A stretch of 48,896 bases of DNA from Chrysomallon squamiferum. Taxonomy: Eukaryota > Mollusca > Gastropoda > Neomphalida > Peltospiridae. Shown here in pieces: positions 15,602 through 30,246 of this stretch. Below the pieces are notes generated by a model, which was not told the origin of the DNA, did no database searches, and worked only from the letters and a program-made list of their open reading frames with translations. The number at the start of each line of letters is the position of its first letter. Positions within the stretch are counted from its first letter, which is position 1. The stretch is from the NCBI GenBank assembly GCA_012295275.1, contig CM022668.1, positions 4,467,827 to 4,516,722 on the forward strand, written 5' to 3'. The translations under genes were made by a program, and so were the position numbers.

Positions 15602-16196
15602 GTAAATTTATTTATTTTGTTGTTTGAAATTAACTTCGCTGTTAACAATGTTTTTGTTCTGTTCTTGTTCGTTTTGTTTTTTCTTGTCTGTTTGTTCTTT
15701 CTATTATTTATTTATTTATTTAATTATTTATTTGATTTATATTAGTTTTATTTTTTAATGTTATTTGTTTTTTTTCAGAATTTATTGGTTCTCAATAGTT
15801 AAATATAATAAATTTCATATTTACATTACTTAATACGATTCGAACAGACTTTCTAAAATAAATAATCTACAGTACAAGGTTACTATTTCATTATCTGAGC
15901 AATGTGTCATTACTCCTTATAATATATAACAATAAAATATTAGCATTAAAAAAAGAAAAGAAAAAAAAGGAACAACATTTAACGTCTCCATTTCACTCGT
16001 TCACAATTGGAGTCCTACTTGTTCAAATATTTATTGCGGAGCCAAACTCTAAATTTACACTTTGAATACAAAATTAACGTAGAGATCAAGGGTGTTAGTA
16101 TAAGATGCTATATGTCTGAAATAAGTTACTGGAAGTTTTGTGCTATTTTAGAAAACAACATTTAGATCTTGTTCCCATATAAAAGATCTCGATACA

Positions 16197-16396
16197 NNNN
16201 NNNNNNNNNNNNNNNNNNNNNNNNNNNNNNNNNNNNNNNNNNNNNNNNNNNNNNNNNNNNNNNNNNNNNNNNNNNNNNNNNNNNNNNNNNNNNNNNNNNN
16301 NNNNNNNNNNNNNNNNNNNNNNNNNNNNNNNNNNNNNNNNNNNNNNNNNNNNNNNNNNNNNNNNNNNNNNNNNNNNNNNNNNNNNNNNNNNNNNNN
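16197..16396. other. Assembly gap of exactly 200 N
   Basis: A fixed-size run of N marks a scaffolder join of unknown true length. The orientation of every family gene flips from + to - across it, so order and orientation on either side rest on scaffolding, not on sequence. Confidence 0.99.
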
Positions 16397-17425
16397 AATC
16401 TAGTCAAAGCTTACAAACTCATCCTGTAAGAGCCTGTAAGATTTCAGTTTAGTTATCACACAATTTTATTATCTGTTAATGCTCAAGAAATCGGGTCTAT
16501 AAAGATTTCAGTAGTTTAGGGCTTCGCCGTGTTCATAACTCACACTAACTGTTTTCTCTGTTCTCTAAATCCAGTTTGTACATAATTTACTAAAATATTC
16601 TGCGGACAGTTGCTCGTAATGACATGACTGTGTGTTATTTTCTATATATAAATGTCAAAATAAATCATTTTAAGACTAGTCTAATTTTTCAATAATTTCT
16701 TCGTGTTATGGAAAAAAAAAAAAAAAAAAACGATAAGAAAAGCCATGATACACAATGTAAGACTGTTATATACTGGAAATACTTAGGATGATGATAATCA
16801 TGAAAAACGTCAGGCCTACTGAAACACAGCCAGCCTTTTCAGAACAAACACAACCAGATCTATCCCAGTTTCAACAGGACGAATCAACAGAGAAGAAAGG
16901 TAATATTTTTACCGAGACTCGTACTCGCTAATTTTGCAATGAGTGACAGCTGTCAAAACGGAGACATACAAAAATAGGAAAACAATGGATGTTCGTTTGA
17001 CAGGACGATGGACAGTGCCTCGTTTTCATTTTGTGACACGAGATCCCGAGATCCGTCTTCTCTAGATTCTTGGTTTTTGAAAACATTTGTATCGTAACAG
17101 TAGCGAAGGACATTTTTACCATTGAGGTTAAATCAATGTAAACACAAAATAATGAAAATTTGGGAATCCTCGTGAAAAAGACAGAAGACTTTTCTAGAAA
17201 TAGCCATTTCAGTAACATTGACCATTTGGACATTTGAATAATGACGGACACTAACATTTGTGAGATTTAACAAATGTAAATGCTAATGTTGTTTCTATTG
17301 TTGTTACTATTACACTTCGCTACAATTAACTCTAACACTACTACTGTAGAAAATAAATAAATAAATAAATAAGTTAATTTATTAATTTTGAAAGAATAAA
17401 GATAAAGAGTAATGATGCTTTCATA
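16397..17425 (-). repeat. 3'-flank repeat unit of gene D, no gene seen
   Basis: About 1 kb closely similar to 22590-23600 and 28290-29330, which follow genes E and F. It contains GCCTGTAAGATTTCAGTTTAG, a poly-A and TAAATAAATAAATAAG runs. Open frames at this place are not shared between copies. Confidence 0.75.
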
Positions 17426-17427
17426 CA

Positions 17428-17433
17428 TTTATT
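17428..17433 (-). terminator. PolyA signal of gene D
   Basis: AATAAA on the minus strand (TTTATT here), about 65 bases after the start of the putative last exon. It is matched in E (23623-23628) and F (29341-29346). Confidence 0.55.
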
Positions 17434-17733
17434 TCTTACTAATATGACTGTGTTTCCTTTTTCAAGTTTTTCTCCAGATTTTTCAGCTTTATCACGGCTG
17501 TAATAAGAGTAGAAAAAATGGGATTAGAAAACAAAATTAGATACTGTCAACCATGTTTGTACTTTGCTACTAAATTCTAATAAATATGACAGGTAATCTT
17601 GAAAGAATTTACATAATTTACAGTATACTGTTAAAAACAAAATAACAAAGTATTTTTATGAAAGTAAAATATTGTAAGAGGCAAAACTAATAATTCCTCT
17701 CCTTGAAATAAATAAATAAATTTATAAAGTTAG

Positions 17734-17751
17734 GCGGACGTGAAAGGAAAC
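17734..17751 (-). promoter_or_regulatory. Conserved element GTTTCCTTTCACGTCCGC (copy D)
   Basis: Lies about 20 bases beyond the stop of the unspliced Cys exon and 34 beyond the possible donor GTAACT. Confidence 0.65.
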
Positions 17752-17770
17752 ACCAATAATCTCCAATGAA

Positions 17771-18596
17771 TTAACAAGAAGTTACCAAGCAGCACAGTTC
17801 AGATGCATCCTCGCACACGTAGCCTACAGCTTCAATGCCATTAGCGACGCTACACATTGCTGATGACATGCATACGGAGTCTTCATCTGAATGATCCGCA
17901 CAGGCTAAAAAGAAAATTAAAAAGAAAAAATGAAAAAATCAAAACAAAGAAAATAATTAAAATAGAGTTCTTTTCTCTTTTTCTCTCTCTCTCTTTCTTT
18001 ACCACTCTCTCCCTCGGTCTCTCTGCAACTCTCTCTGTTTCTCTCTCAGTCATTCTCTTTCTTTCTCTCTTTTTTCTCTGTAACTCTCTCTCTGTCTCTA
18101 TCTGTGTTTGTCTTACTGTTCTCTCTGTTTCTGTCTGAGTCTTTTTCTCTGTCTCTGTCACTTAAACACACAAAAGCACACAGAAACATTGTTTTATTCG
18201 TAATTTGTCATTCTGCTTTTGTGAATATATGAATGTATGTATATATGTGCATTTCTGGCTACCTGCAGTGTTTATATAAATCTAAAGTAAGTAATTCTCA
18301 AAAATATACTTACCAGCTGATAGAGACAGATGACAACAGAGAGAGGACAAGAAAGACAAAATAAGAAACAGAAGAAGGGATAGAAAAACAGAGCAAGAAA
18401 AAACAAACAACAAGAGAGACAGAACAAGAGACAAGAAATACAAGAGAGTGGAGCAAGGAACAGAACAATTCAGAAAAAGAAGATAACGAATGAAAGAGAA
18501 CATCTGAGAGAGAGATAGAGAGAGAGAGACAGAGAGAAATAGACAGAGAGAGAGATAGACAGAGAGAGAGACACACACAAACAGAGAGAGAGAGAG

Positions 18597-18631
<35 letters not shown>

Positions 18632-20717
18632 CGGGAGGAATTATTCAATATTTTTTCTCTCATTTGAAATAAAACAGGTATAATGTGTAAGAGAGAACTG
18701 TTTACGGATAATATTGTACGTATGTATGTTTGGGTAAGAGTATGTGTCTGTGTGCAAGCACCGATCTACATATCTTGACATGCTTTCTGTATTTCTTTAT
18801 CAAAAAACTAAATTAAGAAAAGATGTTTAATATCTTACGTTTCAGAGGAGCTTCGGAGAGAAACAAAAAAGAAACAAAACAAAATTATTTTAATACATCA
18901 GGTAGGGAAAAGACGAATATTTTTAATGTATGTATGTTTCTATGTATGTATATTAGTATATATGTATGTATGTATGTGTGTATGTATGTAGGTATTATGA
19001 ATGGCTGTATGGATGAATGTATATAAGTATACAAATTTAAAACTATAAACGAAATGCTTCTTGAATTTATTCAGATGACCTTCCAGAACAATACTGTATA
19101 TTTCTAAACATGTTTAATATTATTATTTAGAAGAAATCCTTTCTCAAAATATGCGAAGAAATACAAAGCATCTAAGATTTCACGAAAAACATTCTTAAAC
19201 AAAAGATATCCTCTGAAAACATTTTAAAACATTTCTGTAATTTTTACTGAATTCACTCGTAAATCCTTCGAGAACAGGTATGGTGCCAAATAATGAAAAT
19301 AAATATCTGACATATCTAACTGGATTTTTGTTTGCTTTGTTTGAAATCAACACAAACACAAAAAATTTCGGCTGAAACATTTACACGTAAATCTGTTGAT
19401 GTATTTCTCATTAAAATTCAAAGATGTTATCGTTATCCTTAATTCAAATTATTCTATAATACTTTCAGATGGTCTTTCTCTATTTGAGTATTCTTCATGT
19501 GTTCTCTAAAGACAATACATATGGACGCGTCGATTTTTATATTTCTGAATATCGAATCCGCATCAAAGGTAACTGAAAGGGAGTTTTGTGGTGTTCTTGT
19601 TAAATAAAATATCATCTGTATTTGGAATAAAACTTTCGTATCTGTTTCCAAATGTGTGGATAGATGCTTATATGTACTAGTTATGTATATTAGTGAATGT
19701 GTGTTTGTGTCAATGTATTATCATTAATGTGCGTTCTGTATCAGATATATCTCGATGTAGTTCATGTATTTCTTAATACAGAAAACAAATTATAATAAAT
19801 AACTTTTTATATCTTACCAGCTTCAGAGAGAAATAAAGAAAAAATACAAAAAGTAATCATATTAATACATCAGGTAGAAAAAAAGAAGAATATTATTAAT
19901 GTACATACGTACGTAAGTATGTATCTAAATGTATACATAGTGTGGATATGTATGTAAATATGTGTATGTATGCGTAAGAGATAGACAGAGAGTAACAGAG
20001 ACTTATAATGAAACATGGACAGTTAAATACACAACGAGAGAGATGATGAAAGACAGAGAGAAAGAGATTGATATATAGGTAGAGAGACAGATAGATAAAC
20101 AGAAACATTGATACAGAGATATACACAGAGACAGTTGTAATTTTTACTTACGTAGTGCTTCGCAATCGTCCAGCTGTTTTTTCAGACAGTCAATTTTCAC
20201 CAGCATCTTTTCAATTCTGAAAGATAAAAACAGCTTCATAATGTAAAAAATATTTTATGTTAAATGTGTCAGTTATTGTTTCTGAGGAAAGAAAACAACT
20301 TGTGCAATTCACATTATTTTACTTTAGGAAAAGCTTAGATTAGAAACAACTTTTAAAGTGTATCTGTTTTATTTCGTTTCCTTTTTATTTATTAACTGAT
20401 TTCTTTATTTATTTACTTATTTATTTATTAATTTGTTTGTTTCTTTGTCTGTTTGTTTCCTTGTTTTATTTATTCATTTATTTGTTACTTCTTTCTTTGT
20501 GTTTTATTATTATTATAATTGCTGATGTTGTTAGCATTATTATTCTTGATTTCGTTGTTTTTACTATTATTATTATTATAAAGACAAAATAAGTTACTTA
20601 CTTCTGACTACAGCTTTCATCCGATTCCTCATGTCCCCACCCCCAGTGTTCAAGGTGTGACTCTGCTACACTCAGACATGTTACAACCAACACGCAAATA
20701 ATCAGAGAAGATTTCAT
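17771..20717 (-). CDS. Gene D: secreted six-Cys peptide, MKSSLIIC subfamily
   Basis: Exon 1 (20717 down to 20602; 38 codons plus AA) encodes signal peptide MKSSLIICVLVVTCLSVAES and mature HLEHWGWGHEESDESCSQ. Exon 2 (20216-20152, 65 nt) encodes a helix with IDCLKKQLDDCEAL, two Cys. Hinge: a 12-nt microexon 18850-18839 (CTCCTCTGAAAC, read P-P-L-K) and possible 3-nt CTG exons at 19820-19818 and 18316-18314. The Cys exon starts at 17904 after TTTTTAG: C-x9-C-x5-C-x12-C-x6-CC. Here TGC TGC TTG GTA lacks one base relative to E, so the frame runs on to LVTSC and TAA (17771-17773), giving a seventh Cys. If GTAACT is used as donor in phase 0, the last exon at 17497 gives P-stop. Expected secreted; function unknown. 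Confidence 0.7.
17952..18155. repeat. Degenerate (TCTC)n tract in gene D intron
   Basis: Pyrimidine-rich TCTCTCTTT/CTCTCTGT sequence. A matching purine-rich AGAGACAG tract is at 18320-18600, followed by (TG)n to 18629. Frames in both are low-complexity. They are equivalents of the longer pure repeats in E and F. Confidence 0.8.
18314..18316 (-). other. Gene D candidate 3-nt microexon (CTG)
   Basis: On the minus strand a good acceptor (pyrimidines then CAG) is followed after only CTG by GTAAGT. Identical in E and F. The phase allows it: C plus CT gives Pro and G is carried to the next exon. Confidence 0.4.
18839..18850 (-). other. Gene D microexon (12 nt, CTCCTCTGAAAC)
   Basis: Acceptor TCTCCGAAG, donor GTAAGA. 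Carries one base in and one out. E and F have CTCCTCTGGAAC at the same place. Confidence 0.6.
18916..19026. repeat. (TATG)n microsatellite in gene D intron
   Basis: TGTATGTATGTA run between the microexon and the conserved intron block. Counterparts are at 25145-25215 (E) and 30905-30985 (F). Confidence 0.85.
19818..19820 (-). other. Gene D candidate 3-nt microexon or relic (CTG)
   Basis: On the minus strand CTCTCTGAAG, then CTG, then GTAAGA. It resembles the 12-nt microexon context with the exon shortened. Gene E lacks this region through a deletion of about 410 bases. Confidence 0.3.
20152..20216 (-). other. Gene D exon 2, amphipathic helix exon
   Basis: 65 nt between TTTCAG and GTAAGT. 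A leading A completes Lys, then 21 codons ending DDCEAL, carrying C. Two Cys spaced C-x7-C. Confidence 0.75.
20602..20717 (-). other. Gene D exon 1, signal peptide exon
   Basis: 116 nt followed by GTAAGT. Classical signal peptide ending VAES; the mature start is rich in His and Trp (HLEHWGWGHEE) with a single Cys near the exon end. The same exon is intact in E and damaged in A. Confidence 0.8.
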
Positions 20718-20835
20718 TTTCAGTTTTTTCTGCTTCTTGTACTCAGGACTTTGTCGAACGATGTGAGCTGTGGAAATGCGAGACGTACTGATATTTGTTT
20801 CTTTTGTCAACGTGTACAGTGGAAAATTACACTCT

Positions 20836-21262
20836 TAATTAACTGTCCTGTTCTGCTTGGTAGCTGCATGTGCGATTTTCTAATTTCATTGAAATCTGAT
20901 AAGACAATAAATATTTATTGTTCTCAGTTTATATTTAGCTACCCACCGTTTTTCTCTTGGTTGTCTTGTGTTCACCTTCCCTCGTAATTTACTGTCATGT
21001 TCTGTTTAATGACTGCATCTGCTCATTTTCTAATTTCAGTGAAATCTGATAAGACAATAAATATTAATTGTTCTCAGTTTATATTCAGCTACCCACCGTT
21101 TTTCTCTTGATTGTCTTCTGTTCACCTTGACTCTTAATTAACTGTCCTGTTCTGTTTAGTGACTGCATCTGTGATTTTCTAATTTCATTGAAATCTGTTA
21201 CAGACTACATCTGTTAATTGTTCTCAGTTTATATTCAGCTACTCACCGGTTTTTGTCTTGAT
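20836..21262. repeat. 147-bp tandem repeat upstream of gene D (about 3 units)
   Basis: Units begin near 20836, 20983 and 21131 and share ACTGTCCTGTTCTG, GATTTTCTAATTTCATTGAA and TTGTTCTCAGTTTATATT. Two units occur upstream of gene E (about 26648-26915). No coding signal; a regulatory role is possible by position only. Confidence 0.75.
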
Positions 21263-21396
21263 GGTCTTTGCGGGATATAACAGAGTAAACAACTGAAGAA
21301 TATCGATCTTAAAATGACACGCTTCAAATATTTCTACTATTCAACCATTTATTTCTTTATTTATTTTTATTTGCTTCTGTATTGGTTCTGTATTGT

Positions 21397-21461
21397 ATAT
21401 AATAATAATAATAATAATTATTATTATTATTAGTAGTAGTAGTAGTAGTAGCAGCAGCAGC

Positions 21462-21504
<43 letters not shown>

Positions 21505-21518
21505 ATATTATGATTATG

Positions 21519-21573
<55 letters not shown>
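21397..21573. repeat. (AAT)n/(TAG)n/(ATT)n compound microsatellite
   Basis: Trinucleotide runs passing from AAT through TAG/CAG to ATT. A shorter version is upstream of gene E at 27059-27147. Confidence 0.95.
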
Positions 21574-21576
<3 letters not shown>

Positions 21577-22059
21577 TTACATTACTGTTGTTGTTGTTGT
21601 TTTTCTGGTTAATGTCATCTTGTCTCTTTATGGATAAATTTAGGATCGAAAAGTAAAAGACAGTATAATTTTTATAATAAAGAGATACATTAAAAGGCTC
21701 GTTTTGAAATTAACAATTCAGGAAAGTATCATCGAGAATATGACAGATTATCGAAGCCAAGATGTTTTATGAGAAACCCTGATCCAGCCTAAGTTTGAGT
21801 AGAAAATTGTTGAACAGATTCAATATGAATTTATATGATCATGTAGTTTCTTATAAAGGATCACTAAAAGTGCATGAACCAGACCCTCAAACTTCAAGTT
21901 GTCTTCCAGATTACTATAATGTGGACTTTTAGTTGATAAAACTGAAAAACTGGTTTATTAGTGACGTTTTATCATATCAAACATGGATTGAAACTATACC
22001 TGAACTATGTCATAATGAAGTATCTTAGCTAAACGTTGATACAGAAAAATTAGAATGAT

Positions 22060-22390
22060 AGTGTTCAAACTCTGTAGAAAACCAAGTGATATACTATGAA
22101 CGACATTGAAATCCTAGTGATATACTTCAGCTTAGTTTGAAATCTGGTGTTACACTTCAAGTTATATTGCAGTCTTAGGGATATATCTCAACTTACTTTG
22201 AAACCCTCGTGACATACTTCAACTCACATTGAAATACGAGTGATGTACCTCAACGTATATTGAATCCTAGTGATATACCACACGTTATCTTGAAACCCTA
22301 GGGATATATCTTAACTTATAGTGAAATCATGGGATATACTCAACTTATACTGAAACCCTTGTGATGTATTCCTCTTAATATGAAGCATTA
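22060..22390. repeat. Approximately 30-bp minisatellite, D-E intergenic
   Basis: About 10-11 diverged units around a GAAACCCTAGTGATATAC-TCAACTTAT core. The frame is repeatedly interrupted, so it is not coding. More units lie at 27645-28206, and about four inverted units at 31567-31700. Confidence 0.8.
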
Positions 22391-22589
22391 TTATTATCAG
22401 TGGTTAATATAAACATTGTGTTTATTTGTATAACTGAACGTACAAGATCCTTCAAACCTTATATCATAAGCCAGTGTTTTAATGTTCCAATATATTTACA
22501 TGCATAAAATGTAGACATGTGAAGATACTTGTTCTTCCACTTTAATAAATGTACATTATTCATTTGTCTTAATTTAAGTATGAGCTGAA

Positions 22590-23600
22590 AAATCTACTCC
22601 AAGCTTAGAAACTCGCATCCTGTAAGAGCCTGTAAGATTTCAGTTTAGTTAAAATAACAAGTTTATTCTCTGTTAATGCTCAAGAAATTGGGTCTATAAA
22701 GATTTCAGTAGTTTAGGACATCACCGTGTTTATAACTCACACTAACTGTTTTCTCTGTTCTCTAAATCCTGTTTGAAAATAATTTACTAAAATATACTGC
22801 GTGCAGTTGCTCGTAATTACATGACTGTGTGTTATTTTCTATATATAAATGTCAAAATAAATCATTTTAAGACTACTCTCATTTTCTATAATTTCTTCGT
22901 TTTATGGAAAAATGGAAAAAAAAAAAAAAAGATAAGAAAAGACATGATGCACAAAGTAAGACTGTTATATACTGGAAATACTTAGGATGATGATAATCGT
23001 GAAAAACGTTAGGCCTACTGAAACATTGCCAGACTATTCCGAACTAACACAACCAGTTCTATCCCAGTGTCAACAGGACGAATCAACACAGAAGAAAGGT
23101 AATATTTTTACCGAGACTCGTACTCGCTAATTTTGCAATGAGTGACAGCTGTCAAAACGGAGGCATACAAAACTAGGAAAAAGGGTGCAATGGATGTTCG
23201 TTTGACAGGACGATAGAGAGTGCCTCGTTTTCGTTTTGTGACTCGAGATCCGTGTTCTCTAGATTTTTGGTTTTTGAAAACATTTGTATCGTAACAACAG
23301 CAAAGGACATTTACCATTCAGGTTACATCATTGTAAAAACAAAATAATGAAACTTTGGGAATCCTCGTGAAAAAGACAGAAGACTTTTCTAGAAATAGCC
23401 ATTTCAGTAATATTGACCATTTGGACATTTGAATAATGACGGACACTAACATTTGTGAATTTTAACAAATGTAAATGCGAATGTTGTTTCTATTGTTGTT
23501 ACTATTACACTTCGCTACAATTAACTCTAACACTACTACTGTAGAAAATAAATAAATAAATAAATAAGTTAATTTATTAATTTTAAAAGAATAAAGATAA
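22590..23600 (-). repeat. 3'-flank repeat unit of gene E, no gene seen
   Basis: Close copy of 16397-17425. The frame that opens with an ATG at 16800 in the first copy has GTG and an early stop here, which argues against coding. Confidence 0.75.
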
Positions 23601-23681
23601 AGAGTTATCATGCTTTCACACTTTTATTTCTTACTAATATGACTGTGTTTCCTTTTACAAGTTTCTCTCCAGACTTTTAAC

Positions 23682-26532
<2,851 letters not shown>

Positions 26533-27011
26533 TTTCAGTTTTTTCTGCTTCTTGAAGTTACGACTTTGTCGAACGATATGTATACTGTAAATGTGAAACT
26601 AATAAATATTTGTTTCTTTTGTCAACATGTACAGTAGAAAATTACACACTTAATTAACTTTTCTGTTCTGTTTAGTGACTGCATCTGTGATTTTCTAATT
26701 TCATTGAAATCTGATAAGACAATAAATATTAATTGTTCTCAGTTTATATTTAGCCACCCATCGTTTTTCTCTTGGTTGTCTTGTGTTCACCTCCCCTCTT
26801 AATTAACTGTCCTGTTCTGTTTAATGACTGTATCTGTGATTTTCTAATTTCATTGAAATCTGTTGCAGACAACAACTATTAATTGTTCTCAGTTTATATT
26901 CAGCTACTCACCGGTTTTTGTCTTGATGGTCTTTGCGGGATATAACAGAGTAAACAACTGAAGAATATCGATCTTAAGGTGACACGCTTCAGATATTTCT
27001 ACTATTCAACC

Positions 27012-27042
<31 letters not shown>

Positions 27043-27112
27043 TTTGGTTCTGTATTGGTTTTATTATTATTATTATTATTAGTAGTAGTAGTAGTATTAA
27101 TATTACAATTGA

Positions 27113-27150
<38 letters not shown>

Positions 27151-27644
27151 TTACATCAATGTTGTTGTTGTTGTTGTTTTTCTGGTTAAAATCATTTTGT
27201 CTCTTTATGGATAAACTGAGGATCAAAAAGTAAAAGACAGTATAATTTTTATAATAGAGAGATACATTAAAATGCTCGTTTTGAAATTAACAATTCAGGA
27301 AAGTATCATCGAGAATATGACAGATTATCGAAGCCAAGATTTTTTATGAGAAACCCTTATCCAGCCTAAATTTGAGTAGAAAATTGTTGAACAAATTCAA
27401 TATGAATTTATATGATAATGTAGTTTCTTATAAAGTATCACTAAAAGTGCATGAACCAGACCATCAAACATGAAGTTGTCTTCCAGATTACCATAATGTG
27501 GATTTTTAGTTGGTAAAAATGAAATACTGGATTGTTCATGATGTTTTATCATATCAAATATGGATTGAAACTATACCTGAACTATGTCATAATGAAGTAT
27601 CTTAGCTAAACGTTGATACAATGAAATTAGAATGATAGTGTTCA

Positions 27645-28206
27645 AACTCTGTTGAATACCAAGTGATATACTTTGAACGATATTGAAATCCTAGTGATAT
27701 CCTTCAACTTATCTTGAAATCTTAGTGATATACCTCAAATAATAGTGAAATGCTAGTTATATGCCTCAAATTACACTGAAAGCGTGGTGATATACTCAAC
27801 TTATGTTGATACCTTTGTGATATACCTCAAATTATAGTGAAACCCTAGCGATATGCCTCAACTTATTTTGAAACCATGGTGATATACTCAGCTTATCTTG
27901 AAACCCTAGTGATATACCTCAAATTATAGTGAAACCATGGTGATATACTCAACTTATCTTGAAACCCTGCTGATATACCTCAAATTATAGTGGAACCCTA
28001 GCGATATGCCTCAACTTATTTTGAAACCATGGTGATATACTCAGCTTATCTTGAAACCCTAGTGATATACCTCAAATTATACTGAAACCATGGTGATATA
28101 CTCAACTTATCTTGAAACCCTAGTGAAATACCTCAAATTATAGTGAAACCATCGTGATATACTCAACTTATCTTGAAACCCTGCTGATATACCTCAAATT
28201 ATAGTG
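27645..28206. repeat. Approximately 30-bp minisatellite with 60-bp higher-order pattern
   Basis: Around 19 units. In the second half two unit types alternate: one with ACCCTAGTGATATACCTCAAATTATA and one with ACCATGGTGATATACTCAACTTATC, giving a dimeric period near 60 bases and an even larger repeat around 27840-28130. Intergenic between E and F. Confidence 0.8.
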
Positions 28207-28289
28207 CATAACGCAGAAATTTGAAGACACTTCTTCTTACACTTTAATAACTCTACATTATTCATATGGCTGAATTTAAGTATGAGCTG

Positions 28290-29340
28290 AAAAATCTACT
28301 CCAAGCTTAGAAACTCGCATCCTGTAAGAGCCTGTAAGATTTCAGTTTAGTTATCACACAATTTTATTCTCTGTTAATGCTCAAGAAATTGGGTCTATAA
28401 AGATTTCAGTAGTTTAGGGCATCGCCGAGTTTATAACTCACACTAACTGTTTTCTCTGTTCTCTAAATCCTGTTTGAAAATAATTTACTAAAATATACTG
28501 CGTGCAGTTGCTCGTAATTACATGACTGTGTGTTGTTTTCTATATATAAATGTCAAAATAAATAATTTTAACACTACTCTAATTTTCTATAATTTCTTCG
28601 TGTTATGGAAAAAAGGAAAAAAAAACACAAAAAAAAAAAAAAAAACCCGATAAGAAAAGCCACGATACACAATGTAAGACTGTTATATACTGGAAATACT
28701 TAGGATGATGATAATCGAGAAAAACGTCAGGCCTACTAAAACACTGCCAGACTATTCCGAACTAACACAACCAGCTCTGTCCCAGTGTCAACAGGACGAA
28801 TCAACAGAGAAGAATGGTAATATTTTTACCGAGACTCGTACTGGCTAATTTTGCAATGAGTGACAGCTGTCAAAACGGAAGAATCCCAAAATAGGAAAAT
28901 GCGTTTAATGGATGTTCCTTTCACAGGACGGTGGACAGTGCCTCGTTTTTATTTTGTGACACGAGATCCGTCTTCTCTAGATTTTTGGTTTTTGGAAACA
29001 TTTGTATCGTAACAAGAGCAAAGGACATTTACCATTCATGTTACATGAATGTAAAAACAAAATAATGAAAATTTGGGAATCCTCGTGAAAAAGACAGAAG
29101 ACTTTTCTAGAAATCGCCATTTCAGTAACATTGACCATTTGGACATTTGAATAATGGCGGACACTAACATTTGTGAGATTTAACAAATGTAAATGCTAAT
29201 GTTGTTTCTATTGTTCTTACTACTACATTCCGCTACAATTAACTCTAATACCACTACTATAGAAAATAAGTAAATAAATAAATTAATTAATTTATTAACT
29301 TGAAAAGAATAAAGATAAAGAATAATGATACTTTCAAGCT
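28290..29340 (-). repeat. 3'-flank repeat unit of gene F, no gene seen
   Basis: Third copy of the approximately 1-kb flank described at 16397 and 22590; no shared open frame. Confidence 0.75.
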
Positions 29341-29616
29341 TTTATTTCTTACTAATAAGACTGTGTTTCCTTTCTCAAGTTTTTCTCCTGACTTTTCACC
29401 TATGTTACAGCTGAAATAAGAGAAGAAAAAAATGGGATTAGAAAACATAACTAGATACTGTCAACCATGTTTGTACTTTGCCACTTAAGTCTAATAAATA
29501 TGACAGATAATCTTGAAAGAATTTACACAATTTACAATATACTGTTACAATATATTGGAACAGACAAAACTAATAATTCCTCTCATTCAAATAAACAAAT
29601 AAATTTAAAAAGTTAG

Positions 29617-29634
29617 GCGGACGTGAAAGGAAAC
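29617..29634 (-). promoter_or_regulatory. Conserved element GTTTCCTTTCACGTCCGC (copy F)
   Basis: Identical core beyond the Cys exon of the truncated gene F. Confidence 0.6.
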
Positions 29635-30243
29635 ACCAGCATTCTCCAATGAATTAACATGAAGTTACCGAGCAGCACTCGAAAAATGAAATAGGGCACA
29701 GGTAGCCTTGAGCTATAATTCCACCAGCGTCGTCACAGAATCCTGGTGGACTGCATCCGGTGTCTTCATCTGGATGATCCACACAGACTAAAAGTAAATT
29801 AGAAAGAAAAAAAAAAAGAAAAGAAAAGAAAATCATTAAAATAGAGTTATTTTCTCTCTTTCTCTAATTCTCTTTCTTTACCACTCTCTCCCTCGGTCTC
29901 TCTGCCACTCTCTCTATTTCTTTACCACTCTCTCCCTCGGTCTCTCTGCCACTCTGTCTATTTCTCTCTCAGTCATTCTCTTTCTTTGTCTCTCTATTTC
30001 TCTGTGACTCTCTCTGTGTCTCTATCTGTGTTTGTCTTACTGTTCTCTCTGTTTCTGTCTGTCTCTCGTTTTCTCTGTCTCTGTGTCACTTAAACACACA
30101 AAAGCACACAGAAACATTGTTGTATTCGTAATTTGTCACTCTGCTTTTGTGAATATATGAATGTATATGCATGTATGTGCATTTCTCAGTACCCGCAGTG
30201 TTTATATATATCTTAAGTAAGTAATTCTCAAAAATATACTTAC

Positions 30244-30246
30244 CAG
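30244..30246 (-). other. Gene F candidate 3-nt microexon (CTG)
   Basis: Same CTCTCAG-CTG-GTAAGT arrangement as D and E. Confidence 0.35.

Noticed and set aside
16141-16196. One extra A in gene C's copy of the intron-1 frame
   Set aside because: It lies within about 50 bases of a contig end in a homopolymer, so a sequencing error is more likely than a real difference.
16162-16429. Open frames running through the run of N
   Set aside because: Unknown bases cannot support a reading frame.
16800-16926. Plus-strand frame MKNVRPTETQ... ending near a GGTAAT donor-like site
   Set aside because: The homologous copies at about 23000 and 28710 lack the ATG, and the 23-kb copy has an early in-frame stop; it is noncoding 3'-flank repeat.
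16928-17257. 109-codon minus-strand frame downstream of gene D
   Set aside because: Lies in the conserved 3'-flank repeat; the frame is not kept at the same length in the copies after E and F.
19195-19380. 61-codon frame beginning MFQPKFFVF inside intron 2 of D, also open in E and F
   Set aside because: The flanking intron is just as conserved, no splice sites fit, and the copies differ by scattered changes; recent duplication explains it.
22060-22390. Regularly spaced repeats considered as a CRISPR array
   Set aside because: Units are contiguous with no unique spacers and the DNA is eukaryotic; it is a minisatellite.
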